64,000 nucleotides of DNA. Origin: Onthophagus taurus (Eukaryota > Arthropoda > Insecta > Coleoptera > Scarabaeidae). The position numbers were made by a program, and so were the translations under genes. This document shows positions 22,422 through 33,243 of the stretch, piece by piece (within the stretch, counting starts at the first letter, position 1; each line of letters starts with the position of its first letter). The stretch is taken from assembly GCF_036711975.1 (NCBI RefSeq), contig NC_091971.1, positions 32,309,501 through 32,373,500 of the forward strand. The letters run 5' to 3'. Under the pieces are notes generated by a model. The model saw nothing but the letters and a program-made list of their open reading frames with translations, did not search any database and was not told the DNA's origin.

Positions 22422-24085
22422 CAGGGTGGGCAAATTTGGGTGTTATTATAGGCTATCTCAGAAACTATAAGAGATACAAAAAAAGTAGGTGCCATGTCCC
22501 GGTCTCTTTTTCCGAGACTAATCCAATCCCGTAAAGACCAAATCTCTATCTTCTTTTGTTTTTAAGTTATCGCCAAAAAGTCAAATTCTAGTGATTTCAA
22601 AAAATGCTCATATTTCGTTTATTTTTCAAATTAGAGAAATGGGGTTAATGCATTCTTAAGACACTTTTTTGAGTAGAATATACTGCCGTTGAAAAATTTT
22701 TAACATAGCTGATAATTTTTGAGATATAACATAAAGTTGTATTTTTTTAAATACAAACTATACTTTATTATGATATTACTGAAAAGAGCATATTTTTAGC
22801 TTTCCAATGATGTATCGCACGCATGATGTTTCTGCGGAAAATAAGCGTTATTTTTCAATTTTTAAAATATTAAAGATTAAAATTCAAATTTTTAATTATA
22901 GTAGGCGAGGAAAACGCTAAATACTACTTAGTTACTATAGCAACGTGAGTTTACTTGTCATTTCATTCATGAATTTTGCGAAACAAGTTTCCCGTTTAAG
23001 AAGTTCCGCATTATCTTTAAATAAAACGATAAAATTAAATATAGAATATATTGGAGTCCGCTTTGAAGATGATACATAAGTCTTCATTCAACACCGTTTG
23101 AATGGGGATTCAAACGGTGTTTCTCCGAAAGTCCGCTCCCAGTTTATGATTCCTAATTTTCCTCTATCTCACTCAATTTCAAAAGAAAAGATTGCTGATA
23201 TCAAAAAACTTCTACATCTTATGTTTGGGGAAAACTGGGAAAATACTACCGAAGATTTCATTCATTGATACCGAACTGTTCTAATCTTACAACCAGTAAG
23301 TTGAGTAGAAGAAGATGACAGTTTATGACTGTTTAGTTCCTGAAGTTGTCCATATTTAATTATTCATTAATTAATACATTTCTTGTATTTTTAATAAACA
23401 AACTTTAAATGCTAATCATTTTTTATTGGTAAACAAAGTCAGGGATAAGATGCTGAGAAATTTAAATTAACTATTCAAAGTTTTTATTCGTTGGTACAAA
23501 ACCAACTTATCCTGAATAATGGTACAAAACCAACTTTATTCTGTCATATTCGTGCAAAACCATATATTATAGCCACTAGGTAGTATTTACTGTCCGGACA
23601 CGCCTACTATAATCAAAATTTTGAACATTAGCGCTTACTATTTTCGAATTGAAAATTAACGCTTATTTTCTGCAAATACACCATACATGCGATACATCAT
23701 TGGAAAGCTAAAAATATGCTCTTTTCTTTAACATCATAATCAAGTATAGTTTGTATTTAAAAAAACACAACTTTGTGTTATATCTCAAAAATTATCAAGT
23801 ATATTTAAAACTTTTCAACGGCAGTATATTCTACTTAAAAAAGTGTCTTAAGAACGTATCAACCCCATTTCTCTAATTTCAAAAATAAACGAAATATGAG
23901 CATTTTTTAAAATCACGAAAATTTGACTTTTTGGCTATAACTTAAAAACAAAAGAAGATAGAGGTTTGGTGTTTGCGGGATTGGCTTAGTCTCGAAAAAA
24001 GAGATCGGGACATGGCACCTACTTTTTTCATATCTCTTATAGTTTCTGAGATAGCCTATAATAACACCCAAATTTGCCCACCCTG
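22422..24085. mobile_element. Non-autonomous transposon with TIRs of about 480 bp
   Basis: The ends CAGGGTGGGCAAATTTGGGT and its inverse are flanked by TA (TSD, inside GTAC on both sides). The arms, 22422-22905 and 23600-24085, stay similar throughout, e.g. GGCTATCTCAGAAACTATA and GCTTTCCAATGATGTATCGC against inverted copies. The interior near 23100-23290 encodes KEKIADIKKLLHLMFG, resembling the C-terminal end of DUF7869-like transposase proteins, so this is probably a deletion derivative of such a transposon. Its insertion site is validated by the non-LTR frame that it splits. Confidence 0.8.
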
Positions 24086-24087
24086 TA

Positions 24088-25950
24088 CATAGAAGGTGGA
24101 AACGATACAAAAATCAACTTGACTACCGTACCTTTTCAATGCTGAGACATCGTTCTAAATGTCTTATAGCACGTGATCACAAAGATTATATGGTTCATGT
24201 TCAGGACTCTGTTGCTGCTGACGCTAAACAATTTTGGTCATATCTAAGACAAAGAAAGGGCGGTGTTGGCGTGCCGGCGGTTGTCCGACATAACGGTGTC
24301 TCCTCGGTGAATGGGGAGGAAGTTTGTGAGCTCTTTTCCGACTACTTCGGATCTGTGTTTGCCCCGCCGGTAATTACTGCATACCCCGAGGGGGTCCATA
24401 GCCTTAATGCGATCGCGGTTGGCTGTTTCGATTTATCCGAGGTTGAAGAGACTCTTTTTGGTGTGGCTGTTTCCAAGGGTCCGGGCTCAGATGATATACC
24501 TTCCATTTTTATTAAGAGATGCTCTAAATCTCTTGCTAGACCTCTATGTTTAATTTTTAATATGTCGCTACGTTACGGTATTTTTCCATCTGTGTGGAAA
24601 CGGGCGAAAATTACGCCTATTTTTAAGTCCGGAGATCGTGGTCTTGTAACTAATTACCGTCCTATATCTATTTTACCAATAATGGGAAAAATCTTTGAAA
24701 AATTGGTTTACAGCAAGCTATTTTTTCAGATGAAGCCCTCTGTGAGTGCGGAGCAACACGGTTTTTATCCGGGGCGGTCTGTGGACACCAACTTGTTAGA
24801 ATATACCGACTTTCTTTTTTCGACTATTGATAAAAACATCCAAGTAGATGCGATATACACTGACTTTAGCAAAGCTTTTGACAAAGTGGATCACTGTTTA
24901 TTACTGTTGAAGTTGGAGCGCGTTGGTGTCGCAGGTGTCCTTTTGAGCTGGTTTGCTTCGTACCTCTCCAATCGCACGCAGGTGGTTGGGGTTGGCGGAT
25001 ATTTGTCCGGTCCTGTTATCATGTCTTCCGGAGTGCCTCAGGGTAGTCATCTGGGCACGCTCTTGTTTACGGTGTACATAGGTGACATCACCAGGTCTTT
25101 TCTTACCTCAAGATGTATTATGTATGCTGACGACATTAAAATATTTTCTTCTGTTGCTGCTGTTTCAGACTGTGTTAACCTTCAGAATGACCTGAACAGA
25201 TTTTATGACTTTTGTGAGATTAATAATTTGTCACTTAACATATCAAAGTGTCGGACTGTTACTTTTACGAGAAAAAAGCAATTCTTTAAATTTGATTACC
25301 GGTGCGGAGCATGCTTATTGGATCGTGTTGACACTATTAAAGACCTGGGCATTACTTTAGATAGCAAACTACTGTTTGATCAACACGTTGATGCAGTGGT
25401 GGCCAGAGCTAATAGGATGCTGGGATTTGTAATGCGCTCTTCTGAATCGTCTTGCTGCCCTAGACCTATTATTTCTTTATACAATGCTTTCGTTAATAGT
25501 ATTTTATCGTTCGGCAGTACAGCTTGGAACCCTCAGTACGACGCATACATTAACAGAATAGAGAGGATTCAGATAAGGTTTCTGAAGTATCTCTCGCATA
25601 AATTCCGGCATCCTTATACAGATTACGAATCTGCCTGTCAAATGTATCATATGCCCACACTTCAGCAGCGCAGAACTTGCAGTGATGCCTGCTTTCTGTT
25701 CAGGTTGGTCAGAGGTTACTGTGATTCTTTCTATCTTCTTTCACGCATTGATCTGCATGTTCCCCCTCGTCGGCTGCGCTATGACTTTCTGTTCTATGCG
25801 CCGACTGCCCGGACAAATTCGTATAGAAATTCCCCAATACTTCGCATGGAGAGGACAGTGGACCGTCTTGGGTTGGACATATTCGCCGTCACGCCTCACA
25901 ACTTCAAACAAATTATTCGTAATGCCGTGCTCGCCCTACCAGTTGTGTGA
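24088..25950 (+). CDS. Non-LTR ORF2: RT and C-terminal domain, frame intact
   Basis: A single open frame covers the linker, RT and C-terminal region (603 codons from the ATG at 24139, though translation in the element began much earlier). RT motifs: KITPIFKSG, NYRPISILPIMGKIFE, EQHGFYPGRSV, YTDFSKAFDKVDHCLLL, SGVPQGSHLGTLLF and the catalytic MYADDIKIF. A conserved C-terminal region (RIERIQIRFLKYL, RRTCSDACFLFRLV) follows. The absence of stops over 1.8 kb suggests a recent insertion. The element as a whole is not mobile, because it is 5-prime truncated and split by a DNA transposon. Confidence 0.9.
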   Translation, partial: HRRWKRYKNQLDYRTFSMLRHRSKCLIARDHKDYMVHVQDSVAADAKQFWSYLRQRKGGVGVPAVVRHNGVSSVNGEEVCELFSDYFGSVFAPPVITAYPEGVHSLNAIAVGCFDLSEVEETLFGVAVSKGPGSDDIPSIFIKRCSKSLARPLCLIFNMSLRYGIFPSVWKRAKITPIFKSGDRGLVTNYRPISILPIMGKIFEKLVYSKLFFQMKPSVSAEQHGFYPGRSVDTNLLEYTDFLFSTIDKNIQVDAIYTDFSKAFDKVDHCLLLLKLERVGVAGVLLSWFASYLSNRTQVVGVGGYLSGPVIMSSGVPQGSHLGTLLFTVYIGDITRSFLTSRCIMYADDIKIFSSVAAVSDCVNLQNDLNRFYDFCEINNLSLNISKCRTVTFTRKKQFFKFDYRCGACLLDRVDTIKDLGITLDSKLLFDQHVDAVVARANRMLGFVMRSSESSCCPRPIISLYNAFVNSILSFGSTAWNPQYDAYINRIERIQIRFLKYLSHKFRHPYTDYESACQMYHMPTLQQRRTCSDACFLFRLVRGYCDSFYLLSRIDLHVPPRRLRYDFLFYAPTARTNSYRNSPILRMERTVDRLGLDIFAVTPHNFKQIIRNAVLALPVV

Positions 25951-26165
25951 TTTTATGTACATTATCTCGTTGCAGCGGCTTGAGTTCTGCCTTGAATTGA
26001 TTTGATCACATATGCTTAAGGCCATTATCAATTGATCGATTGTCAATTTTGTGTTCATACAATTTATTGTATACAAAATGTATTATAGTGGAGTAGCTTT
26101 TATGTGGGACTGTGTCCTGTTGCTACCCCCGTGTGTGTAAAATAAAAAATAAAAATAAAATAAAA

Positions 26166-27559
26166 TATATTTTTCATATTTCTTTATATAATTAACTGCA
26201 AATTATGATGTAATTGTAATATATTGTAGTAAATATTATTTGGGTTGAAATAGCGCAGGCGCGTGAAGCGCAACACGTTTTTGGAAAATAAGAAACTGAT
26301 TTCATTAATATGTGTTTTAATAGCCATTTCCTTTAAGTGCACCTTTTTTTCGTAATTATAAGTGCACAACAGTAATATAATAGAATTTATCTACAACTAT
26401 TGAATTATCTATTCGTTATACATTTGATTTTTGACGGGTAATGACACGCATTACTCATGACTGACAAAGTGTTGAATAACGAAGCTATTATTCCACAGTT
26501 CTGACACGGCCTACCAATCAAAAAATAAAATATTAACAGAAATGACAGCTTTCTTATATTGAGGTTACGTCTGAAATGTCTATCAAGTTTATTTTTTCCT
26601 TTTTTTGATTTTTTTTTGTCAAAATTCAATAGTTGTAGATAAAGTATAGTATTCAACTTGCGTATAATGGATGTTACCCACTCAGATTACATCATCTTCG
26701 TGGGTAACAGCCGCCATTATACGCTTGTTGAATAATATATTATTATCGCCAACCGGCAGCAAAACCATACTATGCTATCCATTTGCGGCAGTAAAGTGAC
26801 ACTTTGTGCTACTGTCTAGTAAACTGTGCATTTAGCGGCAGGTAAAGAACTTTTTGTAATTCGCGACGGTAACGAAAGCTCTAACAGTACTCAAACGGGT
26901 GCTGTAATGAAACTCCTTACAGCATCCGATGCTGTAATGAGATTTTAGTAACATTTTATGGAACCAGTTCAAGTTGGTGACATTGGGTCATTAATTTTTC
27001 TAATTGTCAATGTGACAATTTTTGTCTATAGATGTTTAAACACGTTCTTAGCATCGAATACAAGGTTCACAATGATGAGGACATTGAACTCTGAGCAATT
27101 TCTGTTATTTTGGGAGATGTACATGAAACATTTTTGTCAGGTAAATAGATTTTGTGTTTTGACAGTTTCTAATTGTCAATTCAAATTTCTATTTTTAAGT
27201 GTTACCAACTGCTACATACCTATTTCCCAACAGTCAAAATTTATTTTAATTTTGTTAAAAAAAAAGATAAAAACGCGAATTACAAAAAATAGCATAAAAA
27301 ACACATTTCATAAGACTTAAAGCACTCATTCATTAAAAAACTCGTGGCTTCGCCACTCGTTTTTTAACTTGAATTCGTGCAGTTCAAACGTGTTTTACGA
27401 AACTTGTTTTTTAATATACTATTACCTGCCGCATATGCGGCATTACCTTGCTGACTTGGTACATAAATAACTATTTGATGTAATAACATTCCAGTTATTA
27501 TTAATCTACCATTCAAACATTCTCTGTCATTAAATTTATTATTCAACCGTTGATTCTTC
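26166..27559. other. AT-rich stretch with foldback repeats, no gene
   Basis: Inverted repeats: 26387-26407 with 26623-26643 (TTTATCTACAACTATTGAAT and its inverse); a hairpin at 26651-26733 (GCGTATAATGG and inverse, plus GTTACCCA and inverse); and 26735-26850, an inverted copy of 21835-21940 (GCCGCAAATGGATAGCATA block). A short direct GATGCTGTAATGA repeat lies near 26895-26940. Open frames here show no domain. Confidence 0.5.
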
Positions 27560-30120
27560 GAAAGAATAATAATAATAAGTTTATTGTGTTATATGCCAGG
27601 GCTTACACTCGTCATATATAATTTAATACAATAGGTAAATTCACAATCAAATCTCAATTACAATCCTGTCTTTCAGATATTCCTCAACTGAATAGAACGC
27701 ATACCTCAACAAAAACGCTCTTATGAAATTTTTAAATTTACTTTTTTGTAAAGATCTAATGCCCATTGGCAATTTATTAAATAAGATTTGTGCAATATAT
27801 ATGTGACTTTTTTGCGTTCTACTCAGTCGACAAAAATCAACGTAAATGTTTTCATGGTTTCTGGTTCCATAACTATGCACGTCGGCATGCGTGCTGTATT
27901 TGTCTTTGTTATCGTAACAGTACAGAAGACACTCAAGTATAAACAAAGATGGTAGTGTTAAAATATCAAGTTGTCTGAAAGCGTGCCGGCAGTCATCTGT
28001 ATAGTTAAGTTTAGCAATCATCCTCACCGCCTTGCACTGCAAACCAAATATATGGCCACTAGCTGGACTACCACTCCAAGCAATGACACAATAATTCAAT
28101 ATTGAGTGAATGAGCGCGAAATAAGAGGTTCTGGCCACCTCAGCCGACACAGAATTCACCAATCTACGTAGCAGAAATATGTTTCGGGCAATTTTCCTAC
28201 CAATAACCACCGTATGAGCCTCAAAATTCAAGTCGGGAGGACTCACTGTTATCCCCAGTAATTTAGCAGAGGATAGCTCATTTAAATTTACATAATTTTG
28301 TCTAAGACTGAACAATGATTGGACCGTTTTGTCTTTATTTAAACACAATTCATTGGCAATACACCATTCGTTTGCCGCGGTCAGCAGTCGATCTGTGGAG
28401 GATATCACTTCCTCAAACTAGCACACCCGTTACTAGCAGCGTGGCGTCATCCGCATACAACAAACAGTTTACATTATCACCCAAATACCTAGGAAAATCG
28501 TTAAAGAAAAGAATAAACAAGAGAGGTTCCAATATTTTATTTCCACACTTAACCTGTTGGGATTTGCCCGACAGATATGATCTGATTAAGTCAACACTGT
28601 CCTGATCAAATCGGAAAAAATATCGAACTTTATACAATAGTAATGGGATACACTGTCAAAAGCGCGTGACAGATCCAAAAACAATGCAGCACAGAATTTC
28701 CGTTTTTCATATGCATCATAACAGGTGGTCGAAATCCAAATTGGTTTTCAAAAAGCATATTATTTGATTCTACATGTGCTATTATTTGCTTGTAAATTAC
28801 GCGTTCAAATATTTTAGACATTGCCGGTAGTACACTAATAGGTGGGTAAATCGAGCAGTCATCTTTATCGCCGCGTTTGAAAATATGCACAACAGACGCA
28901 ACTTTTAAGACATCAGGGAATACACAAGAAGACAACGAGCTGTTTACCAATCTGGTTAAAGGCTTCACAAATAGGATAATATTATTCTATATGTCTCTAG
29001 TCCCACTAGACTTCAAACCCTGAAGGATAACCCCCTAACCTCACACTCCGACACTTGTGTAAAGGAAAAAATAGGGACATCGATAAAGCTAGCAGGGCAT
29101 ATATTTGAAGAAGGGTTAGATAATGGACCAAGTTGAGACACAATGTTATTGGCCCCGTTAACAAAGAAATCATTAAGAATATCTGGGTCAAGATTCACTG
29201 AATTTTGTTTATTGGCGTTTGGCCTATTATTGTCTATAACTGCCCAAGAGGCTCTAGATTTATTGTTCGACCCATTAATAAAATTATTCGTAGCTTTACG
29301 CTTTGCCTCAGCTATTTTGTTACGGTATAACAATCTGGCTTTGTCTCTAGAATCTCTTAGACTTTTCGTTTTAAAACGATTATAAAGATCAGAAGCCAAG
29401 TCATAGATATCTCTCAGCTGGCGCAGTGTGTTATCAAACCATTTGATTTCTACATCACGAACCCTAACCTGATTTCCAACCTCAGGATAAGCTGTATAAA
29501 ATGTTGATAAGAACCGATCAAAAAAGTAATTCAATCTTGCATTAACATCAAATTCACTATCAGAAAAAAGCTCCCAGGAGTATTCCTGAAAGAGTTCAAA
29601 AAATCTCATGTTGCCCTCAACACTAATTGGCCTACCAATTCCAGTAGTGTACTTCACAAGTTCCAATACATTACATTTTCGACCAATTTTAGAAAAGATA
29701 TATGGACAGTTTTAACAAAAAACGAATGAGCAATCCACTTTCCAAACCGCATCCAAGTTCAAACTCCATACTGTGAAGGAAATGTTCACTTATGCAAACA
29801 AAATCAAAAACCGTTTTATGACTTTCAAAAAACACCTCAAGCTCACCTATCTTCGGACGCAGCCGCTGAGCATTCAAATGAAAAACAGAAATTACCTCGT
29901 AATTCGGCAATATACGCTTGAAAATGGGATCGACACCGGAAGCGGACTCAGATCTTGTTATATTGTCAAACACGAGCCGACGTGCATTCCGAGTCAATGG
30001 TAACATATATTAAATTGTCATTTACGTCAGTGTGATTAAAAAACGAAGAACACCTATGAGCGTCAATAACATTACACAACATATTAAAAACTTCTGATTT
30101 CCCATAACCATTCAAATGAA
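27560..30120 (-). mobile_element. Degenerate Jockey-like non-LTR retrotransposon, antisense
   Basis: On the minus strand: endonuclease start (ISVFHLNAQRLRPKIGELE, near 29870), a gap, linker (29013-29666, with NNKSRASWAVI), RT (28630-28968, FERVIYKQIIAHVESNN and FGFRP; 28413-28637, CLLYADDATLLV) and C-terminal region (27647-28408). It ends in an AATAATAATAATAAG block near 27565. Most of the endonuclease and part of the RT fingers are deleted. Confidence 0.8.
27647..30006 (-). pseudogene. Broken ORF2 of the antisense non-LTR element
   Basis: At least four frame breaks separate endonuclease, linker, RT and C-terminal parts. The region between QFGFRPP and YADD is shortened: the box with the first catalytic Asp reads FWICHALLTVYPITIV in a shifted frame. 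The C-terminal 253 codons (27647-28408) are open and carry SAKLLGITV and SILNYCVIAWSG, standard for the family. No function remains. Confidence 0.8.
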
Positions 30121-30176
30121 TTTGGTGAAAATAAGTTTAAAAGACAAAGTGTTTTATTCGGAGGTGATTGTAAACG

Positions 30177-30515
30177 TTGTTTGATTTTATCGGAGCCTCG
30201 GGATCTGGTAAAATTAACGTTATGTTATCATTACTAAAAGCTCGTAATGGATTACGTTTCTTTAATGTGCATCTTTCCTCCAGCTCTCTTTACCAAACAA
30301 AATACAAATACCTTTTACATTTACTGACACCTATTACATTATGTGAATATTATAAATGTTCGGATGTCATAGAATTCATTAGACCAGCAGAAGTTAAAGA
30401 ATATTCTATTATTATTTTTGAAGACATAAGTCGGATGGTGCAAAATACTATTATGGAGTGTTTTTCATATGGTCGTCGTATAAATTTTGATTGCTTTTAT
30501 GGACTTATACCATGA
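30177..30515 (+). pseudogene. Polinton-type packaging ATPase fragment
   Basis: The frame shows a P-loop GASGSGK, a Walker B-like strand YSIIIFEDIS, and ECFSYGRRINFDCFY, which fits the end of the FtsK/HerA-like ATPases of insect Polintons. Position eight of the Walker A box is Ile where Thr or Ser normally binds magnesium-ATP, and the sequence stops early at 30515. In intact Polintons this enzyme is thought to drive DNA packaging. It is unlikely to be active here. Confidence 0.65.
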
Positions 30516-30704
30516 AGCAGTACGGTTTAATAAAACTTTAAAGGGAAAAATGTGGAAGTAATTTAGCATGCAGAGAATTATCGCTGATTAGATTCACTAC
30601 CAAAATTAATTCGGAGCTACAATAACACCACTCACAGCACAATTACATACATATTACACTACACTATACATATTTCATTCAATTACGAATGCAGATCCTA
30701 CAAA

Positions 30705-31005
30705 AAGTAGATTTAAAGTTGGGCAACATGTTAGAATTAGTAAACATCGGGTAAACACGCCTTTCACAAAGGATACTTACCCAATTGGTCAAATGAAATA
30801 TTTACCACAGCTTCTATTCAAAATACTTATCCTAGAACATACATTATTAACGATAGTAGAGGGGAGACAATTTTGGGGACATTCTACGAAACGGACTTAC
30901 ATGTCAAACATTCAAATGTTTATTTGGTTGAAAAAATGCTTTGTCGAAAAATAAATCAGGTTCTGGTGAAATGGTTGGGAATGGATAACTCACATAATTC
31001 CTCTT
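30705..31005 (+). pseudogene. Polinton-type integrase C-terminal fragment with chromodomain-like end
   Basis: RFKVGQHVRISKH is followed, after a one-base shift near 30780, by NWSNEIFTTASIQNTYP, YIINDSRGETILGTFYET and the chromodomain-like KINQVLVKWLGMDNS. This is the tail of a retroviral-type integrase as found in insect Polintons. The catalytic core is absent. Confidence 0.65.
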
Positions 31006-33240
31006 GTTTTCCTTTCAATTATTCCGCAATTCCTTTAACTGTTTCTTCAAAAGTTCTTCCGAGTCTCTCTACTACGTATTAGCGCTTACGTTCTTCTTTG
31101 ATTTATTTCACTTCCTACCTTCTTATCTTTTTCCATTTTTCCGGAGTTGTAAATATATCGTTTTTTACCTGTTTTGTGCAACATATTCCATATTAATTCT
31201 TTGTTCTCCCGGTTTTTAATTTTATTTCCCTTTTCTCTAACTCTCTTTCTCTCTATTTTCTCCTTTTTAGAAGCTCAGATTCTTTGTCCAGTTTCTAAAC
31301 TGCTCTCTTAATCTTCCTTCTTGTGCTTAGTTCTACGTTCCCTCTCAATTTTTTTATTGTTTCCAAAATTTTATGTTTTTTTCGGTATTTTCTCTTCATC
31401 ATGCAAATTTGTCCTTTTTACGCTGTCTAAGGATCAGCACCTAATTCTTGATGCGGTTTCATCATCTAGCTCCTGTACCTGAGGTTGACCAGTAAGTTGG
31501 CGTAATGTGCATTGGTAGATATCACTTTTGTGGTCGTTAAATCAATTCACTCTATATCTTTCTGGACCGTCTTTCTACTTCTATAGTCGTTTGGTCTACA
31601 TCTGCTGCTACATTGCCTCGTCTTCCTTCCTATTTTCTGTTGTATGCTGGGCTTCTGTTTTAGATGACGGGATTGCGTGCCGTTTTCGTGCTATGATCTG
31701 CATTTTTCTTTTCAAAGTTTTTATCCTCCATATATATGCGTTTGTGTGTGCAATTGTTCATCATTTGGGTCTCTATTCCTCTTTGGTCGCCACGTCGACT
31801 GTCATTGTCGGCGCGACTATCTATAGGCTATATATAGACTTTATTATCTTCCATTAATCATATTGCAGCTGTCAGAAGTTCTGCTAACGCTCTATTTTAA
31901 GCCTACTGGTAGGGATGCTGTACGAAAGGCTCCTCATTTTGTCGAGAGCTTCCTAAAATTCACGAGTCCATCGTACTTTTCGGCTAGGTTGGCTTTTTTG
32001 CTCCGCGCAGGGTTTTTTATTTCTACGGTACCCTTCACATAACCGTGTGGCGACCATTCGCTAACACGGAGATGTCTGCTTGGGGGGAGTCAGCCCATAT
32101 ATTTACGTTATAGTCACTCATCGTGTTTAACCACAATATCGGGATAACGGCCCGTTTGTCACTTCACAAACACTGTGGTTGGGGTCACCTTCTCACAGAA
32201 TTGACGTTAGTTGGTAAAGAAGATTTTTTGTCGTTCGTTGTAAGATGGAAATAATTTAAGATGCCCAGTATCTTAAGAGGATAACCTATTAGCAAAAACA
32301 ACGAATACCATTTTATTCAGCCATCGTTTAAAATTTTTGTATGTTTGTTACATCAAAATTTCTATTTTTTTATATAGTTTTTAGTGATGCATTTAGTTTT
32401 TTCAAAAAATGTCGCGTAACGTTTCTAAAATCACGTTATAAAAATTTTTAAAAACGGAATGCATCACGAGGTAGTGGAATGTAAAGTAAATCATATTTAA
32501 AGAGTTCAATTTTTTTATTAAATGCGGCAAATTTAAATAAAATGGGTTTAAAACGTGTAGTCCGTTTTGATTGCTTGTGGAGTATAAATACGGCAACATC
32601 GCAAATATTGCTCTGTCCGAAACATTGCCCGAGACATAGTGGAGCTCGGTATTCTCAGTAACCGAGACGTCAGCGTAGTGTCTCCCAAGAAAAACAAACC
32701 TGAAGCGATTAATATTTTCGGATAGATCAAAAAATTTGTATATCATTAATTTAAATTTAAACATTTAATTTACGTAGAATGCAAAACAATGTCTAAATGT
32801 GGCAATACATTTTTAATAATGAGAATATTTGCACAATTATCTGATCATCTACTATTAGATTAATTATTAAAATAAATACAAAATAAAAATATAAAGAAGC
32901 ACCAAAGGTATATTTTAAAATAAATAATACAATATAAATAATAAAAAAATATATTAACTCATAAAAAACTAAAAATTTTCTTAATAACAATTTTTAAATT
33001 TTTTCAAATATTTTCTGATGTAAGGGTACTAAAATTTTACATCATCGTAAAGAGAAAAACAATCTCTATCAAATGAGCCTAACGAAAGGGTACATTGCCA
33101 TTTAAAAAAATTCAAGTGTTATTCATTGCTCATTTGTTTTCTGAAATATAAACAATTGAATGCTGTCTTATTATGGCAAATAAAATATTAAACAACTTTT
33201 GTATAAAATGTTTTTTTATAAAGTCAACATTTACCGAGAT
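31006..33240. other. Unassigned AT-rich stretch
   Basis: Pyrimidine-rich at 31010-31430. The hydrophobic open frames at 31004-31219 and 31528-31857 come from T-rich sequence and carry no signature. At 31990-32230 the sequence is richer in GC and may be a transposon edge, but no match is recognised. A TATAAATA box (GGAGTATAAATACGGC) sits at about 32578-32593 without a clear gene. I see no supportable gene. Confidence 0.4.
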
Positions 33241-33243
33241 ATA

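Larger units (their letters stand above)
22240..26165 (+). mobile_element. Jockey/CR1-like non-LTR retrotransposon, interrupted by a TIR element
   Basis: The coding frame VIPLGSLGTQLTHYVRKGM before 22420 continues as RRWKRYKNQLDYRTFSMLRH after 24086, so the element at 22422-24085 landed in its endonuclease-RT linker. The RT follows, and the element ends in an A-rich AAATAAAAATAAAATAAAA tail near 26165. Its 5-prime end is truncated near 22240. Confidence 0.75.
30127..31005 (+). mobile_element. Polinton/Maverick remnant
   Basis: Two adjacent coding fragments typical of Polintons lie next to each other: a packaging-ATPase-like piece (30177-30515) and the C-terminal, chromodomain-like end of the integrase (30705-31005). 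No polymerase, capsid or protease genes and no long terminal repeats are seen nearby, so only a small remnant survives. Confidence 0.65.

Noticed and set aside
31004-31857. Hydrophobic open frames that could be membrane proteins
   Set aside because: They come from pyrimidine-rich DNA, which encodes Phe, Leu and Ser by composition. No start context, splice sites or family motif supports them.
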